From Pieris napi (taxonomy: Eukaryota > Arthropoda > Insecta > Lepidoptera > Pieridae), in assembly GCF_905475465.1 (NCBI RefSeq), contig NC_062245.1:3100001-3164000 (forward strand): a stretch of 64,000 bases of DNA. Direction: 5' to 3'. The notes beneath the pieces are model-generated. The model was given only the letters and a program-made list of their open reading frames with translations, was not told where the DNA came from and did no database searches. Position numbers and translations under genes: made by a program. Below are positions 1 through 11,034 of this stretch, in pieces. Within the stretch, counting starts at the first letter, position 1. Each line of letters begins with the position of its first letter.

Positions 1-1368
1 ACATTTGACAGTAACAGCAGACTGCAGCAGGCAGCTATAACTTTCAATTCGTTCGAGTTTCAAGTTTCTACCCAATTAGGCTTTGGTGACTTTTTGGACT
101 TACGAATGTTTTTATAATCTAATTCTAACTTTTTGGACCGCAATGGATTGATCAAATTATGAGAATTTTACGAACAAATGTTAATATTAATATTTTGACG
201 TGATAACGTCTTTAAAATCGTTTTAGTCGGGTGACATGTTCAGAAACTTGTGTCACACCAAAACCTCACGAGCGCGATCGCAGGTATAACGAGAGAGAGA
301 CGGACCGATCTCCCGTCTCATCTCGAGCGCTGCCAGTCATTCCGTGAATGTATGAAGAAAAATGTATATCATAGTCGAATAAGTAAACTTGTCATTTTAC
401 ACCCGAAATTTATCATCAAAAGTGTGAATAAAACGATAGATGTAATTTAAAATTTGAAAAAATTGTTATCTTCATTAATTCCTTACTTCCCAAAAACTTA
501 TATCACCAATAAGACGTTATCACGTAAACATCTCGATCGTAAACCTACTTTACAAACAACCAATATTTTTTATTTAAATAAATTTAGTTTTTTGTGGTTA
601 ACTTATCCTAATTAATTTAAAGATTAAGGCCCGTATTCTAAAACGTAAATCAAACTTAAATCTAGTTAGCGCTCAAGACAATTGAAATACGAATAAGAAT
701 GTGGGTCTAAGTTTAATTTGGACAAATTTACACCAAGAATTATTTTAAACATGCTACTGCTAACGTTCAATATTTAGACGCTTCATTTAGTGTATATAAG
801 TTTAGTGCAAATAGCAAAAATTATTAAAATATTATTATTTTTATTGAATTTGCAGACTCATGGCTATACATTTATGGAGTTATTATTCGATATTTAAACA
901 GCTTAACGGTACGGAATAGTAGATTGCGACTGCTCGAATCGTATTAGTTCGATCCTATCCAAATATCGTTTGTATCTTGGAAGTTGGAACTACTTACTAC
1001 ACATCACTCGATTTTAGATGGACATGACTCTCAACATTTGACTTGACTTCACAGGTTAGTTTCCATTACTTCTATGTCTGTAAATTTATTTGTCAGTTGT
1101 CACTCACTAGTCACTGCTCCTAATCTTAATCACTAGTGTTTAGTAATTAATGGTTCAAACTTCAAACTTCAATCTACTAACTACTTGCATTTGAATTTTG
1201 AGTGAATTGGAGAATTAAGACCAATTGGCAAATTGCAACTAATGTATAGTAATATAAAATTGTATTAATTTGATAGATTGTTAGCTATAAGAGAAGTCAC
1301 AACAGTAATGTAAATTGTACATTTTGTGGGGAAACTTAATTAGAACGTTGCCCGGTAAATCTTTTACC
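1..1368. other. Left-edge non-coding region and GLE1 upstream
   Basis: No convincing gene. The stretch holds one copy of a foldback element (193-570) and otherwise AT-rich sequence leading to the GLE1 start. A 66-codon open frame at 250-450 lies inside the repeat and recurs at 45090-45290, so I read it as repeat sequence rather than a gene. The GLE1 promoter must lie in the last few hundred bases, but I see no clear TATA box. Confidence 0.6.
193..570 (+). repeat. MITE-like foldback element, copy 1
   Basis: The element carries the inverted motif ACGTGATAACGTCTT near 199-213 and its reverse complement AAGACGTTATCACGT near 512-526. The whole stretch, including about 45 bases beyond the right motif, recurs almost identically in reverse orientation at 44970-45348. 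That identifies it as a dispersed non-autonomous element of about 378 bp. It encodes no transposase. The superfamily is not assigned. Confidence 0.85.
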
Positions 1369-3318
1369 ATGGATAGTTCGTATAGTAGTATTGAAAACTC
1401 TTATTCAAGTATTGATAACCTTTCAAACAGTACAAAAGATCGAAGAAGGCTAGATATCAGTATATCAGAGCAGCTTGCTAGTTTCGGAAGATTGAGAATT
1501 TCAGCACTGACAAAAGCTGCGGAAATCAGTCCTTTAATTAAAGATGTAACGATTGGCCCTAGAAGTCCTTTAAAGAAGAAAAGAATTATTCAAGATACAC
1601 AGCCACATTCTAAACCAGAAAAAGTTATAAACCTTCTAGAGGATAAGCTTGGTGATGGTGATTTAAGGCATTCTTTACTAGTAAAAAAGTATGAAGCAAA
1701 ACTTCAAGAGACATCTCAAGACCTATTTAGAAATTTAGTAGAAAGAATGATGACAAATCATGCAGAAGCAATGGATACATATTGGAAGAGGCAACATGAT
1801 GAATCACAACGTAAAACTTTGGAATTACAAGTTAGGAAGCTGCAAATGATTAAACAATTACGAGAAAGTGACAATATGTCTGTATTAGAAGAAGCAAAAC
1901 TTGATGAACAAAGATGTCAACTTATAAATAGACAAACACTTGAAAACATGAATAGAATTTTGGCAGAACAAAATAAAGCTACTGCTAGATTTGCTCAGAT
2001 TACCGATAGCCATACTAAAATTTGCATTTCTTACAATGAAATAATAAGTATAATTCAATCTGATGAGCTTGCTAAAGATATTGGATTAAAACATATGACA
2101 AGCATTAATGATATTCTTAGTAATATGTCAGATATAATGAATTTATGTAAAAGTGGTGAAATTACCGACAAGAAAGTTCAACAGTCTGAAGTTTTAGCAT
2201 TAAATATGACAAATATAAAGGAAAAAATAATTCTTGATTTAGATACTGCTAAGAAAGAGCAGACAAAAAGGATACAAGAAGAAGAGTTAAGAAAAAAACA
2301 GCTAGAAGAAAAAAAAGCTGAAGAAACTGAGATGCTTAAAAAACAGGAAGAAGTTAAACAAACTAAGAAGTCTGGGCCCCTTTTTTACTCCGAATCAAAT
2401 TATGCGTACTACTTAGAACTCCAAAATTACCTTACAGAATATGAAAATAGATATAAACAACTTTTAGAAGACAGTAATTTAAAAAAGTTTAAATTTGATT
2501 GTCAAAAAGCAGTAAATACTCCAATTAATGCATTATCCTCTGTAAGTGGCACTCATATGAGAAACACATTAGAGAAGTTAGCTAAACTGCTTCGAGGTGA
2601 AAAAGTTGAAATCTCAGATTCATATGTTTCTGCATCTCTACACCCCCAAGGGCTCTATTACTGCAATGCTCTTTTAGCTAAAAAAATTGTAAGACAAGGT
2701 GATCTTCTAGTTTCTAGTAAACCAGAGGCTGCATTTCCTCTAGCTGCTTTAGCAGTTGCACTGTGGGTTGAGTTCCCAGAATTTGGTAGACTTCTTGAAG
2801 CATACTTCCATAAACAATGTCCATATCTGGTCCCTATGTTTTTGCCACAAAAACAAGGACAAACAGATAAGGAGTTTTATTTGTCACGAGGATATATTTA
2901 TAATGAAGATAACATAGTTGAAAAGCAAGATAAATTTCTTAAAAGAATATCTGGAATCTTTAGATTAAGATGTGCTATTTGGATTGCAAAGACTCCATCA
3001 TTTATATCTGCTTCTAACCCACATAGTCTGAGGCATGGTTGGAAATGGCTTGCCTCCTTCATAAATTTAAAACCTGAACCTGACATCTGTGCCACATTAT
3101 TACATGATTTCTTTAATGTTTGTGGAGCTGAATTTTATAAGCACTATGGTAAACAGTTCACAAAGATTATAAAAATAGTAAGCACCGAGTATTTGGCAAT
3201 TTTACAGAATATTGATGAAGGGGGGCCCAAAACAAGGCTGGAGGTATTTTTACAGACTGTTCTTCAAAGTGGAACTATACCACCACCTAGTGGATTGCTA
3301 CCTTCTAACCTTTGGTAG
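1369..3318 (+). CDS. GLE1: mRNA export factor GLE1 (nucleoporin)
   Basis: Single-exon gene of 649 codons. GLE1 sits at the cytoplasmic face of the nuclear pore and, with inositol hexakisphosphate, activates the DEAD-box ATPase DDX19/Dbp5 during mRNA export. I chose the ATG at 1369 (context TACCATGG); the frame is open upstream from 1315 but has no earlier ATG. Roughly residues 100-370 are charged and helical with a Lys/Glu-rich coiled coil (KKQLEEKKAEETEMLKKQ). The C-terminal half is the GLE1 HEAT-like domain, seen in HPQGLYYCNALLAKKIVRQG, AFPLAALAVALW, and GWKWLASFINL. Length is close to vertebrate GLE1 (about 700). A polyadenylation signal AATAAA lies at 3414. The last codons and the 3' UTR are inside an exact 406-bp tandem duplication. 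The absence of introns contrasts with most neighbours; an old retrocopy is possible, but the frame is intact. Confidence 0.93.
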   Translation: MDSSYSSIENSYSSIDNLSNSTKDRRRLDISISEQLASFGRLRISALTKAAEISPLIKDVTIGPRSPLKKKRIIQDTQPHSKPEKVINLLEDKLGDGDLRHSLLVKKYEAKLQETSQDLFRNLVERMMTNHAEAMDTYWKRQHDESQRKTLELQVRKLQMIKQLRESDNMSVLEEAKLDEQRCQLINRQTLENMNRILAEQNKATARFAQITDSHTKICISYNEIISIIQSDELAKDIGLKHMTSINDILSNMSDIMNLCKSGEITDKKVQQSEVLALNMTNIKEKIILDLDTAKKEQTKRIQEEELRKKQLEEKKAEETEMLKKQEEVKQTKKSGPLFYSESNYAYYLELQNYLTEYENRYKQLLEDSNLKKFKFDCQKAVNTPINALSSVSGTHMRNTLEKLAKLLRGEKVEISDSYVSASLHPQGLYYCNALLAKKIVRQGDLLVSSKPEAAFPLAALAVALWVEFPEFGRLLEAYFHKQCPYLVPMFLPQKQGQTDKEFYLSRGYIYNEDNIVEKQDKFLKRISGIFRLRCAIWIAKTPSFISASNPHSLRHGWKWLASFINLKPEPDICATLLHDFFNVCGAEFYKHYGKQFTKIIKIVSTEYLAILQNIDEGGPKTRLEVFLQTVLQSGTIPPPSGLLPSNLW

Positions 3319-4109
3319 CAAATTAATATCACATGAACAATTTGATATTTAATTAAAATTGATATGAATTTGAGATTCAAAATAATTAATTTGTAAATGT
3401 ATGTAAAACAATTAATAAAATGATTCAGTTATTATATTTTGTCATAATTTATCCTACCTCTCTAATGTGTATGAAATCGACTAAATAGGCTGTAATATTT
3501 TATAATCTTAAGAAAACCTTAAGCTGTTTATCCTACGATGGTAGGAATTATTCGATAATAACTTAAGGTACTCTGTGAACTTAACTCATGTTTTATTTTT
3601 GCTTAGCCTCAGCCAATCTGACGACTGGCTGTCAATGTCAATCAACTCACGATTGGTCTTTCATAAGTTGAGGTTTTCAAATTTCGATACAATAACTTAT
3701 TATATACCTTCTAACCTTTGGTAGCAAATTAATATCACATGAACAATTTGATATTTAATTAAAATTGATATGAATTTGAGATTCAAAATAATTAATTTGT
3801 AAATGTATGTAAAACAATTAATAAAATGATTCAGTTATTATATTTTGTCATAATTTATCCTACCTCTCTAATGTGTATGAAATCGACTAAATAGGCTGTA
3901 ATATTTTATAATCTTAAGAAAACCTTAAGCTGTTTATCCTACGATGGTAGGAATTATTCGATAATAACTTAAGGTACTCTGTGAACTTAACTCATGTTTT
4001 ATTTTTGCTTAGCCTCAGCCAATCTGACGACTGGCTGTCAATGTCAATCAACTCACGATTGGTCTTTCATAAGTTGAGGTTTTCAAATTTCGATACAATA
4101 ACTTATTAT
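3299..4109 (+). repeat. Exact tandem duplication of a 406-bp unit
   Basis: Unit 1 is 3299-3704 and unit 2 is 3705-4109, offset 406. I find no mismatch between them. The unit starts inside the last codons of GLE1 and carries its stop, 3' UTR and the AATAAA signal (3414 and again 3820), then about 290 bp of spacer. The second unit therefore contains a silent tail of GLE1 without its gene. It ends only about 160 bp before the DCAF10 start. Perfect identity means either a very recent event or an assembly artefact. Confidence 0.95.
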
Positions 4110-4271
4110 TTTACTAATTATATACAGTTATAATTTATAGTTTGGCATTATATAAAATCTCAAGTAATATGTGAGAATTAGAAACACCATATTATCAAAC
4201 AGCTTTAACATTGTTGAGATGTCGGGTACTTAAAACAAACTACTGCATACCGTTTAATAGCTTGTTACAAA

Positions 4272-7200
4272 ATGGGTACTAAGTGTTGGAATGATAGTTT
4301 TATGGCAAGATACTCCGCGTTTAACCCCTATCGGTTGATACAGAGAGAATGTGGTTTTCCAAGACCAGTTGGTAGCGATGATGCTGTAGCCCGCAGTTTA
4401 TACTGTGGGATGAAACCAATTGCTTCATGGGACTGCGATCAATATAACGCTCTTCCTACTGGTGGTGTTTTTAACCTTGAATTTTCCCCGGAAGGGTAAG
4501 GACATTCACAAGCCTTGAAAGCACATTTACATTCGTAGAGTTAGCATTGGCTTTGTTATTAAATCAAATTTGTTCATGCATAGAAAATTGTAGGTCTTCT
4601 GCACATTGAAAAACATTTGTGTGATGAATAGCACATCCTTTTCAGATCACTTTTAGTTGCAGCATGTGAGAAGAAATCCATACAAATATTTGATCCTCTT
4701 ACTCACCAGAGAATATATTCTGTTAATGGAGCTCATTTAGATTGTGTTAACTGTGTCAAGTGAGTACCTACTCATGATATTAAGTACTTTCAAGAACCTA
4801 GTAATTACATTCTTTTATAATTGGATTTTTCAATGTTTAATATTTTCAGATTTCTTGATGGCCGAATGTTTGCTACATGTTCAGATGACACAACAATCGC
4901 ATTATGGGATGTTCGTCACTTAAAGAAGAAAATACGTTCACTTTTAGGACATTCAAATTGGGTTAAAAATATAGAATTTTCTGTTAAAGACAAACTTCTA
5001 GTCACCTCTGGGTTAGATGGCAGTATCTATACTTGGGATATTAATTCATATACAGAGTTTAATCTAGTCTACCAAAGAGTATTTCATGCATCAGGTTTGA
5101 TGCGGTGTAGATTATCTCCTGATGCCAAGCAAATGGTGATGTGTACCACAGGTGGACTTCTTGTGATTATTCATGATTTGAACTTATCCATGTTGGCTCA
5201 AGACTTACATGGTTTTAAGGTAAATAATACATTTTATAGCTATTATACATTATTTAGTATAATAGCTATTTTTATTTAGCTTGTATATGTTAATGTAAAA
5301 TTGTAAAAACTGTTAGATTGTAATCTATCGGTTATCGGTTATCGGTATTCGGTAGATTGTACTACACTAACTTAGTTATCATTCAAACTTCTTTGGTCAA
5401 TTACAGATTAATTTTACTTCCCAACAATTTCATATAACTACCGAATAATAATACGTTAAATTGCAAACAGTATGTTGAGTTGACAATCTTTCGACAGTTT
5501 ACAATCTCGCGAGATAGATTACAATCTAACGGTTTTTAAAATTTTACGGTGACATATACATTAGATGAACAGAAATATTTTTTTTACTACATTTTTGTTT
5601 CTTATAGGATACATAAATAGACATTCATTTGTTTAATCTTTACAGCCAAACTTGTATAGGTTAATGCAAATGAGCCGTCAACTTATACCCATAGCAGCAA
5701 TGTATGATCATTTGTTTGATGTCAAAAGAACAGAGAATAGAGTGGAGTTTGTATCAGATTTTCCAGATGGAAATGATGCAGAAGTTGTGAGTGCATTACA
5801 GGTAAGCTTTTATTAATTATTAGCTATTTAAAGCAACTAATAAATTCAAAATATTTAAGTTGAAGATGAAAGAATGTTAGACTTGTATTTGAGCAAGCTA
5901 AATTTTGTTTTATTCTGGTTAACTATGCAACATATTTATTTTATTTGTAATGATATTAAAGCTGGGTTAGAATTATAATATGAATAAGTGTACAATTAAA
6001 AGGAGGCAATTCTCTATACTATAAGCAAAATATGATTAATATTTTTATTTAAAGAAATGTAGTAATGTAAAGGTTTGTTCCACTAGATTATGATTATAAA
6101 TATTTAGTAATGTCTTTTGGCCATCATTTATTGAAGCACAAATCTGCTTTAATTGTCACCTCATACGTTTTTAATTACATAATATAATTACAGATACACC
6201 CTCAAGGTTGGAGCGCACTTAGTAGAAACATCAGTCACGATGATAGGTCTGAGGTGCGTTATTTTTAAAGAAATCGTTTGTTAAATATATATATTCATAA
6301 AGAAGTTACGTAAATATTACCTATATATACACTCATACATATATGAATTATAATAATTTGATACATTTTAACAAATTCAACAGATTATATATATTTTTGA
6401 ATTTACAAAGTCAGATAGATGAAATCAGTAACAAAAAATATACCTATTCAAATATAATGCAGTAAACTACTTCCCCTTACTCATTTTTCTAATTTTATTT
6501 CAGACATACAATATTAAAGTAATACTATTTAATTTAAAATAAATATTAATTCTATATATTATGAGTATAGTAGTATATATACTATGAGTATATATACTAC
6601 TATACTCATAATTATTTAGAATTATTAAGATAACTTTTATATCTTTAGATTTTTCAAGTACTTTTATTACGCCACCTATTTACTAATTAATGTTTCTTTT
6701 AAATGAATTATACAGTGGTCATGTATCCATGACATTCAACCACACGCCCCTACTTCCGATAAGAGCGTTCGTGATTCTTCCCCCCCTCCGCCGCCACCCC
6801 CTCCCGCGACTCGCAGGCCGGTCCCGCGAAGAACCCCGCGGCGACGGACCAGGCCCTATAGATCACCAAGACCTATGGCATCGGTTACGCCAGTACCGTA
6901 AGTAATCAAATAAAATTATTGTCAGCGGTTGGAGAGACCGCTTAATTTTACATCTAGAATAGTTCCCTGTTTTTCTGTTAGCATTGCTGAAACCAAATGT
7001 TAAATAGTGTGCGCAGTAAGAAGTAAGGTCTTAACTTACTCATTAGATAAATGTAAGTGTGTAATTTACGTTTAAAGTGGTAATGTGTCAGACTTCAAAG
7101 TATTGCGTAGACAGTTAATTCTCCACGCGGCCGTTTTTAATATTTAAAAAGTATATTAAATTAATGAAATGACCAGAAAAAACGATACAAAAGCGTTATT

Positions 7201-9196
7201 AATTTTTACGGTTGAATCGAAACAAATATAAAGCTATCGGTGAATAGAACAGGGGATCGGTCTCGCGAGAGGCGCGAGCGGGAAGAGGAGAGAGTAACGG
7301 AGCGGGAAGCGGAACCAGAAGCAGGGCCTAGTTCGGGCGAAGCTGCGCAACCGCCTCGACTGGGCTTGGTGAGTTGATTAATAACTATGAGCATACAATT
7401 CTTCAGTAGATCATTTTAATGTATTTATGAAATAGTATGTTTATTCCAATTCTATCTTATAATAATCTCATCTGCATTTTCCATATCTGTTACGCAATGT
7501 TTATTTACTTTAGATATCTATATCTTTTCCGAAAAAACCCACGTCATATGTTAGACTCTTAGTAAATACACATATTCTTAAGTAATTTTTTTGTATATTA
7601 AATTTACTGTTTCTATACAGGGGTTATCGAGTATCCAAAATGACGTATGGGAAGCGTCTATTACGATCAAACAGCATAGAGTGCTGCAAGAGATGTATAG
7701 CAGGTAAAGTTTTTTTATTGTATGCTCAATGTTATTAATCAACTATGTAGGTTTTAAGGTCCGTACGTATACGTGAAAGTGTAAAACTCTTTTTGAAAAC
7801 TTAAACAATATTTCGGCTCGGTCCTCTTTGTGGCCCAATTTGAAATTAAGAAAACTGTTGCTAGTATTATTCTGAATGTTAGTTAGTATATTTCTCAAAG
7901 AAGAGATGGTTAATACGGTCACAACAGGGGTCAGGTGGGTCGTAACTTCAATATGCAGCGAATCCTGGGCATCAATACGGGTATAACTCCGCCTGCCGCG
8001 CTTCGCCCGCGTCCGCTGTCTCTGTATCCGCGCCCTGCTCGCGCAGAGGCTGCTCGCCTATTGCCGCGCATACAACCCGCTATGTCTAATGGCGCCATAT
8101 ACTATAGGTTAGTTAATGGGAGAAATTTTAATTTTATTTGTAGTTAATAGTATTTTTTCCACATTTAATTTAGGGCCGTTCTTTCTGGTCATTTATTATT
8201 TTACTATAAGTTAGCTTTTTTTTATTTTGTTTATAAGGGCTGATTTTAATTTCACATACATATTATTAAAGCAGAACACTGCCTTCAACTTCCGGCCAAA
8301 CTCCATCGAGTGGGAGAGAGAGGGATAGTGTGAGTGAGGGGGAGGATGAAACGAGACATTACCGAATTCACCAAAACAAAGATAGACTGCTCTATCATGT
8401 AGAAGAGACGAATGAAGGAAAAGGATTTATTAAGGTTAGCTATTTTTATTTTTTATGATCTGTAAGAGCTGGAACATTTCTCTCTATTTCATTGACTGAA
8501 CTTGTTTAAAAAAAAAAGTTTTGGTAAGATATACAAATACAACAAAATCACAAGTAATAGTTGTGTAGCAGTTTAATGATGAATGAAATTTTGGAATCAG
8601 TCGGCAGTCCTTCAGTTTTTTTTATTGGCAATAGTTTTAACTTTATGCCAGTTTCAAAGGGAGGGAAACTACACGCGAGAAAAAATAAACAAAGACATCA
8701 AAAGAAAACAAAGGGATAAGCTTCTCATATAAAATCTAAATCTTAATAGTATTATTGATTATGAAAGATGATAAAACATTATATTTCATTAAAGGATAAC
8801 ATGTAGTAATTGTAAGGAATTCAGAAAGGAGGTGCGGTCATATTGGGTCCTTCAGTTTATTTATTACAAACATACAAATAGTTTCCTATAACATTGGTAT
8901 AGAAAATTATCTCCTTGCAGGAATTATGCTATTCAGCGGACGGTCGACTCGTATGTTCACCTTTTGGCCGGGGCATGCGTCTTCTTGCCTTGAATGACTC
9001 CTGCAGTGAACTCTCACATTGTGTTCAAGACCAAAACTGTCCAGCTCAAATGGTTGAGGTCGGTCAGAGTCTGGGCATACACCAGGATTTAGTTGTCAGC
9101 TCCAAGTTTAGCCCTCGTCATCATCTCCTAGTTACTGGATGTCTTGATGGGAAAATCGTCTGGTATGAGCCCCATAGTGGTGAGGCACTGTATTAA
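4272..9196 (+). CDS. DCAF10: DDB1- and CUL4-associated factor 10 (WD40 protein)
   Basis: Eleven exons: 4272-4495, 4646-4759, 4850-5219, 5646-5801, 6194-6253, 6716-6897, 7248-7368, 7621-7703, 7928-8107, 8275-8434, 8921-9196. Joined length is 1926 nt, giving 641 residues, all at GT-AG borders. DCAF10 (WDR32) is a substrate receptor for the CUL4-DDB1 ubiquitin ligase. WD40 blades start near residue 65 (NLEFSPEGSLLVAACEKKS). The WDxR-type DDB1-docking motif shows in TIALWDVR. A conserved stretch DHLFDVKRTENRVEF follows. Exons 6-10 encode a low-complexity insert: a run of prolines, then Arg-rich and Glu/Arg-rich segments. The last exon restores WD40 blades (GCLDGKIVWYEP). The ninth to tenth exon junction could shift by one codon (acceptor at 8271 or 8274). 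Introns hold a foldback element at 5295-5547 and a hairpin at 6558-6612. Confidence 0.9.
5295..5547. repeat. Foldback element in DCAF10 intron 3
   Basis: Left arm 5295-5329 and right arm 5513-5547 are 35-nt inverted repeats with two mismatches, around the core GTTAGATTGTAATCTATC. The interior includes a short tandem of TTATCGG units. No coding potential. It looks like a small MITE; no target-site duplication is evident. Confidence 0.75.
6558..6612. repeat. Perfect 24-bp hairpin in DCAF10 intron 5
   Basis: Arms 6558-6581 and 6589-6612 are exact inverted repeats (ATTATGAGTATAGTAGTATA...) around a 7-nt loop. The arms are AT-rich, so this could arise from TA-repeat expansion followed by folding, or be an old cruciform-prone site. 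Confidence 0.8.
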
Positions 9197-9282
9197 GTAT
9201 TTAGGATATAATAGTTTTGAGATCCCACAGCAATATTTTGGGCTTCCTACGATATCGGGGTGCTATACTCAAAATACTAGTA

Positions 9283-9994
9283 TAGGTCGGTTATCGAAAG
9301 CTGGCGCGTTCACAGTACTCACACTAATGCAATTTCACTATACAGTATGTTTAAAAATATTACTTTTTTGTCAAGCTATATATTCTAGTCTACTCTGGTT
9401 TTAATAAGGTTGGGTGGGTTGTAATTAAATCAAAATGTGTCAAATACATATAAATATTATGTGCATACGAGGGTGGATCCAAAAGTTCTAAGCCCGACCA
9501 AGAACGTATAAGAGTAGTTTGTGTAAATAATTTTTCATTTTTCGACATAAGCTCCATCTAGATCAACACACTTCACTTTTACTTCACTAACTATTCTTTC
9601 AATACTCCTCTTAGAAACCCCAGTCGCATCTGATGTCAAATTAAATATAAAAAAAATTCATTAAAACTGTTTTTATTAAGGTGCTTAAAATAATTAAAAA
9701 CATTGTGCACCATTTCACGAGATTGCCCTGGTTATGTTTAAAAAAAGATCAACATGTATAAAATAATAATAATATAAAAGAGTAAAGATCAACATAAACA
9801 GTAGCAAAAGAAAAACAATAACTGTCTCTTTTATACTCATAAGCTTGACCAAGCGCGAGAGAGACGGACAGTCTTTTCGTGATGTATTTGTGATTGTATT
9901 TCAGTTTGACATCACGTCTCGCGCTTATTCACAGACACTACACAAGCACAAAGTGTAAATGTGTTGAAGCCGCCAGCTTTAGATAACATACCTA
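9283..9994 (-). mobile_element. Non-autonomous Tc1/mariner-superfamily element, copy 1
   Basis: Bounded by imperfect terminal inverted repeats TAGGTCGGTTATCGAAAGCTGGC (left) and TAGGTATGTTATCTAAAGCTGGC (right, reversed), each preceded by TA, the target duplication typical of this superfamily. On the minus strand two transposase scraps remain: an N-terminal helix-turn-helix region (SREMVHNVFNYFKHL and then ATGVSKRSIERIVSE), joined directly to the mariner-type C-terminal tail (LDGAYVEK, stop). The DDE catalytic core is missing. An inner mariner-like end (GAGGGTGGATCCAAAAGTTC) lies at 9469. A second copy in opposite orientation is at 62601-63299. Confidence 0.85.
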
Positions 9995-11034
9995 TAGTAA
10001 CTGCAACTATTAGTTTCATAGATAGCTGCTGTAACAAAGTTTCCAATGAAACTTTTCACTGGTAACACTAGTATTGTGAGTATGCGGACATTATGAGGGT
10101 CATACAACCGTCATTTAATTCATGTTTCAAAATATATATCAAGTCGTAATCTAGTCTTGAGCACTGCCAGAACTCCTGTTTATTTAATAATTTTAGTTAG
10201 TTGTGACTGGCCATTTTACTTACATTACATTACATACATTTTACTATATTAATAGAAAAAAAAAATACAAAACCAAGGTGTAAAGTAAGGTAAAGTGAAC
10301 CATAATCAAAAAAGTAAGTCCATGAATAATATCACCTAAAATCATAATTATCTGATTGATTTTTTTTTACAATATAAATATTTTAGTTGAATTGTCGCCC
10401 ATTTAGTTTTAGGCCCTTTATCTAGGGCATTATTTTAAGATCTGTCAAACCGTTTTCTCTTTTATAAGTGTGACACATTTACTTAAGCTCAAGACAAGAT
10501 GGTGACTTAAAATACTAATTCGTCTAAGACTGGATATTTTTGCCCTTTCCTAATGGTGAGAGCAATGGAGAAATTTATTGGTCTGTGTTATCTCTCAATA
10601 TAGAGACAATTATATTTTTTTAGCACATTGACAATTATTAAGTAGATTGGCTTAAATAACAAGATAAAGCTAAGCAATTATCAGAAAGTATCTTTAATTA
10701 CTTGTAAATGCATTGTACTTAGGGTTACATTGTAGGAGCGCAAGCTTATGTCACTTTACAGTCTGTATAAATTAAAAAATCGGATACTATGTTCAATCAC
10801 CAATCTTGTTTGCTTGCAAACTCATTAAACTGCAAAATAAAATAGTTGTAGAATGTAGTCTCAACTGCCGTTTTTTAAGTATTTTATTGGCATTTAATTT
10901 GTACATAGTTAATTGGATGTGAATAATAACAGCATTTTGTGCAACAATATATTATATATCTACATAAACAGGTATAAAATATTTAAGCTAAGTTTTTACA
11001 TGAAATAAACTGGACTCTGAATATGGTGTATTAT
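9995..11034. other. Intergenic, DCAF10 side to ETFB 3' end
   Basis: About 1 kb without a supported gene. AT-rich with short ACATT-type simple repeats near 10220. The end of the minus-strand ETFB transcript probably reaches into the right part of this stretch. I see no RNA gene. Confidence 0.5.

Noticed and set aside
250..450. 66-codon open frame, repeated at 45090-45290
   Set aside because: Both copies lie inside the same dispersed foldback repeat; no known domain, and conservation is explained by recent repeat copying.
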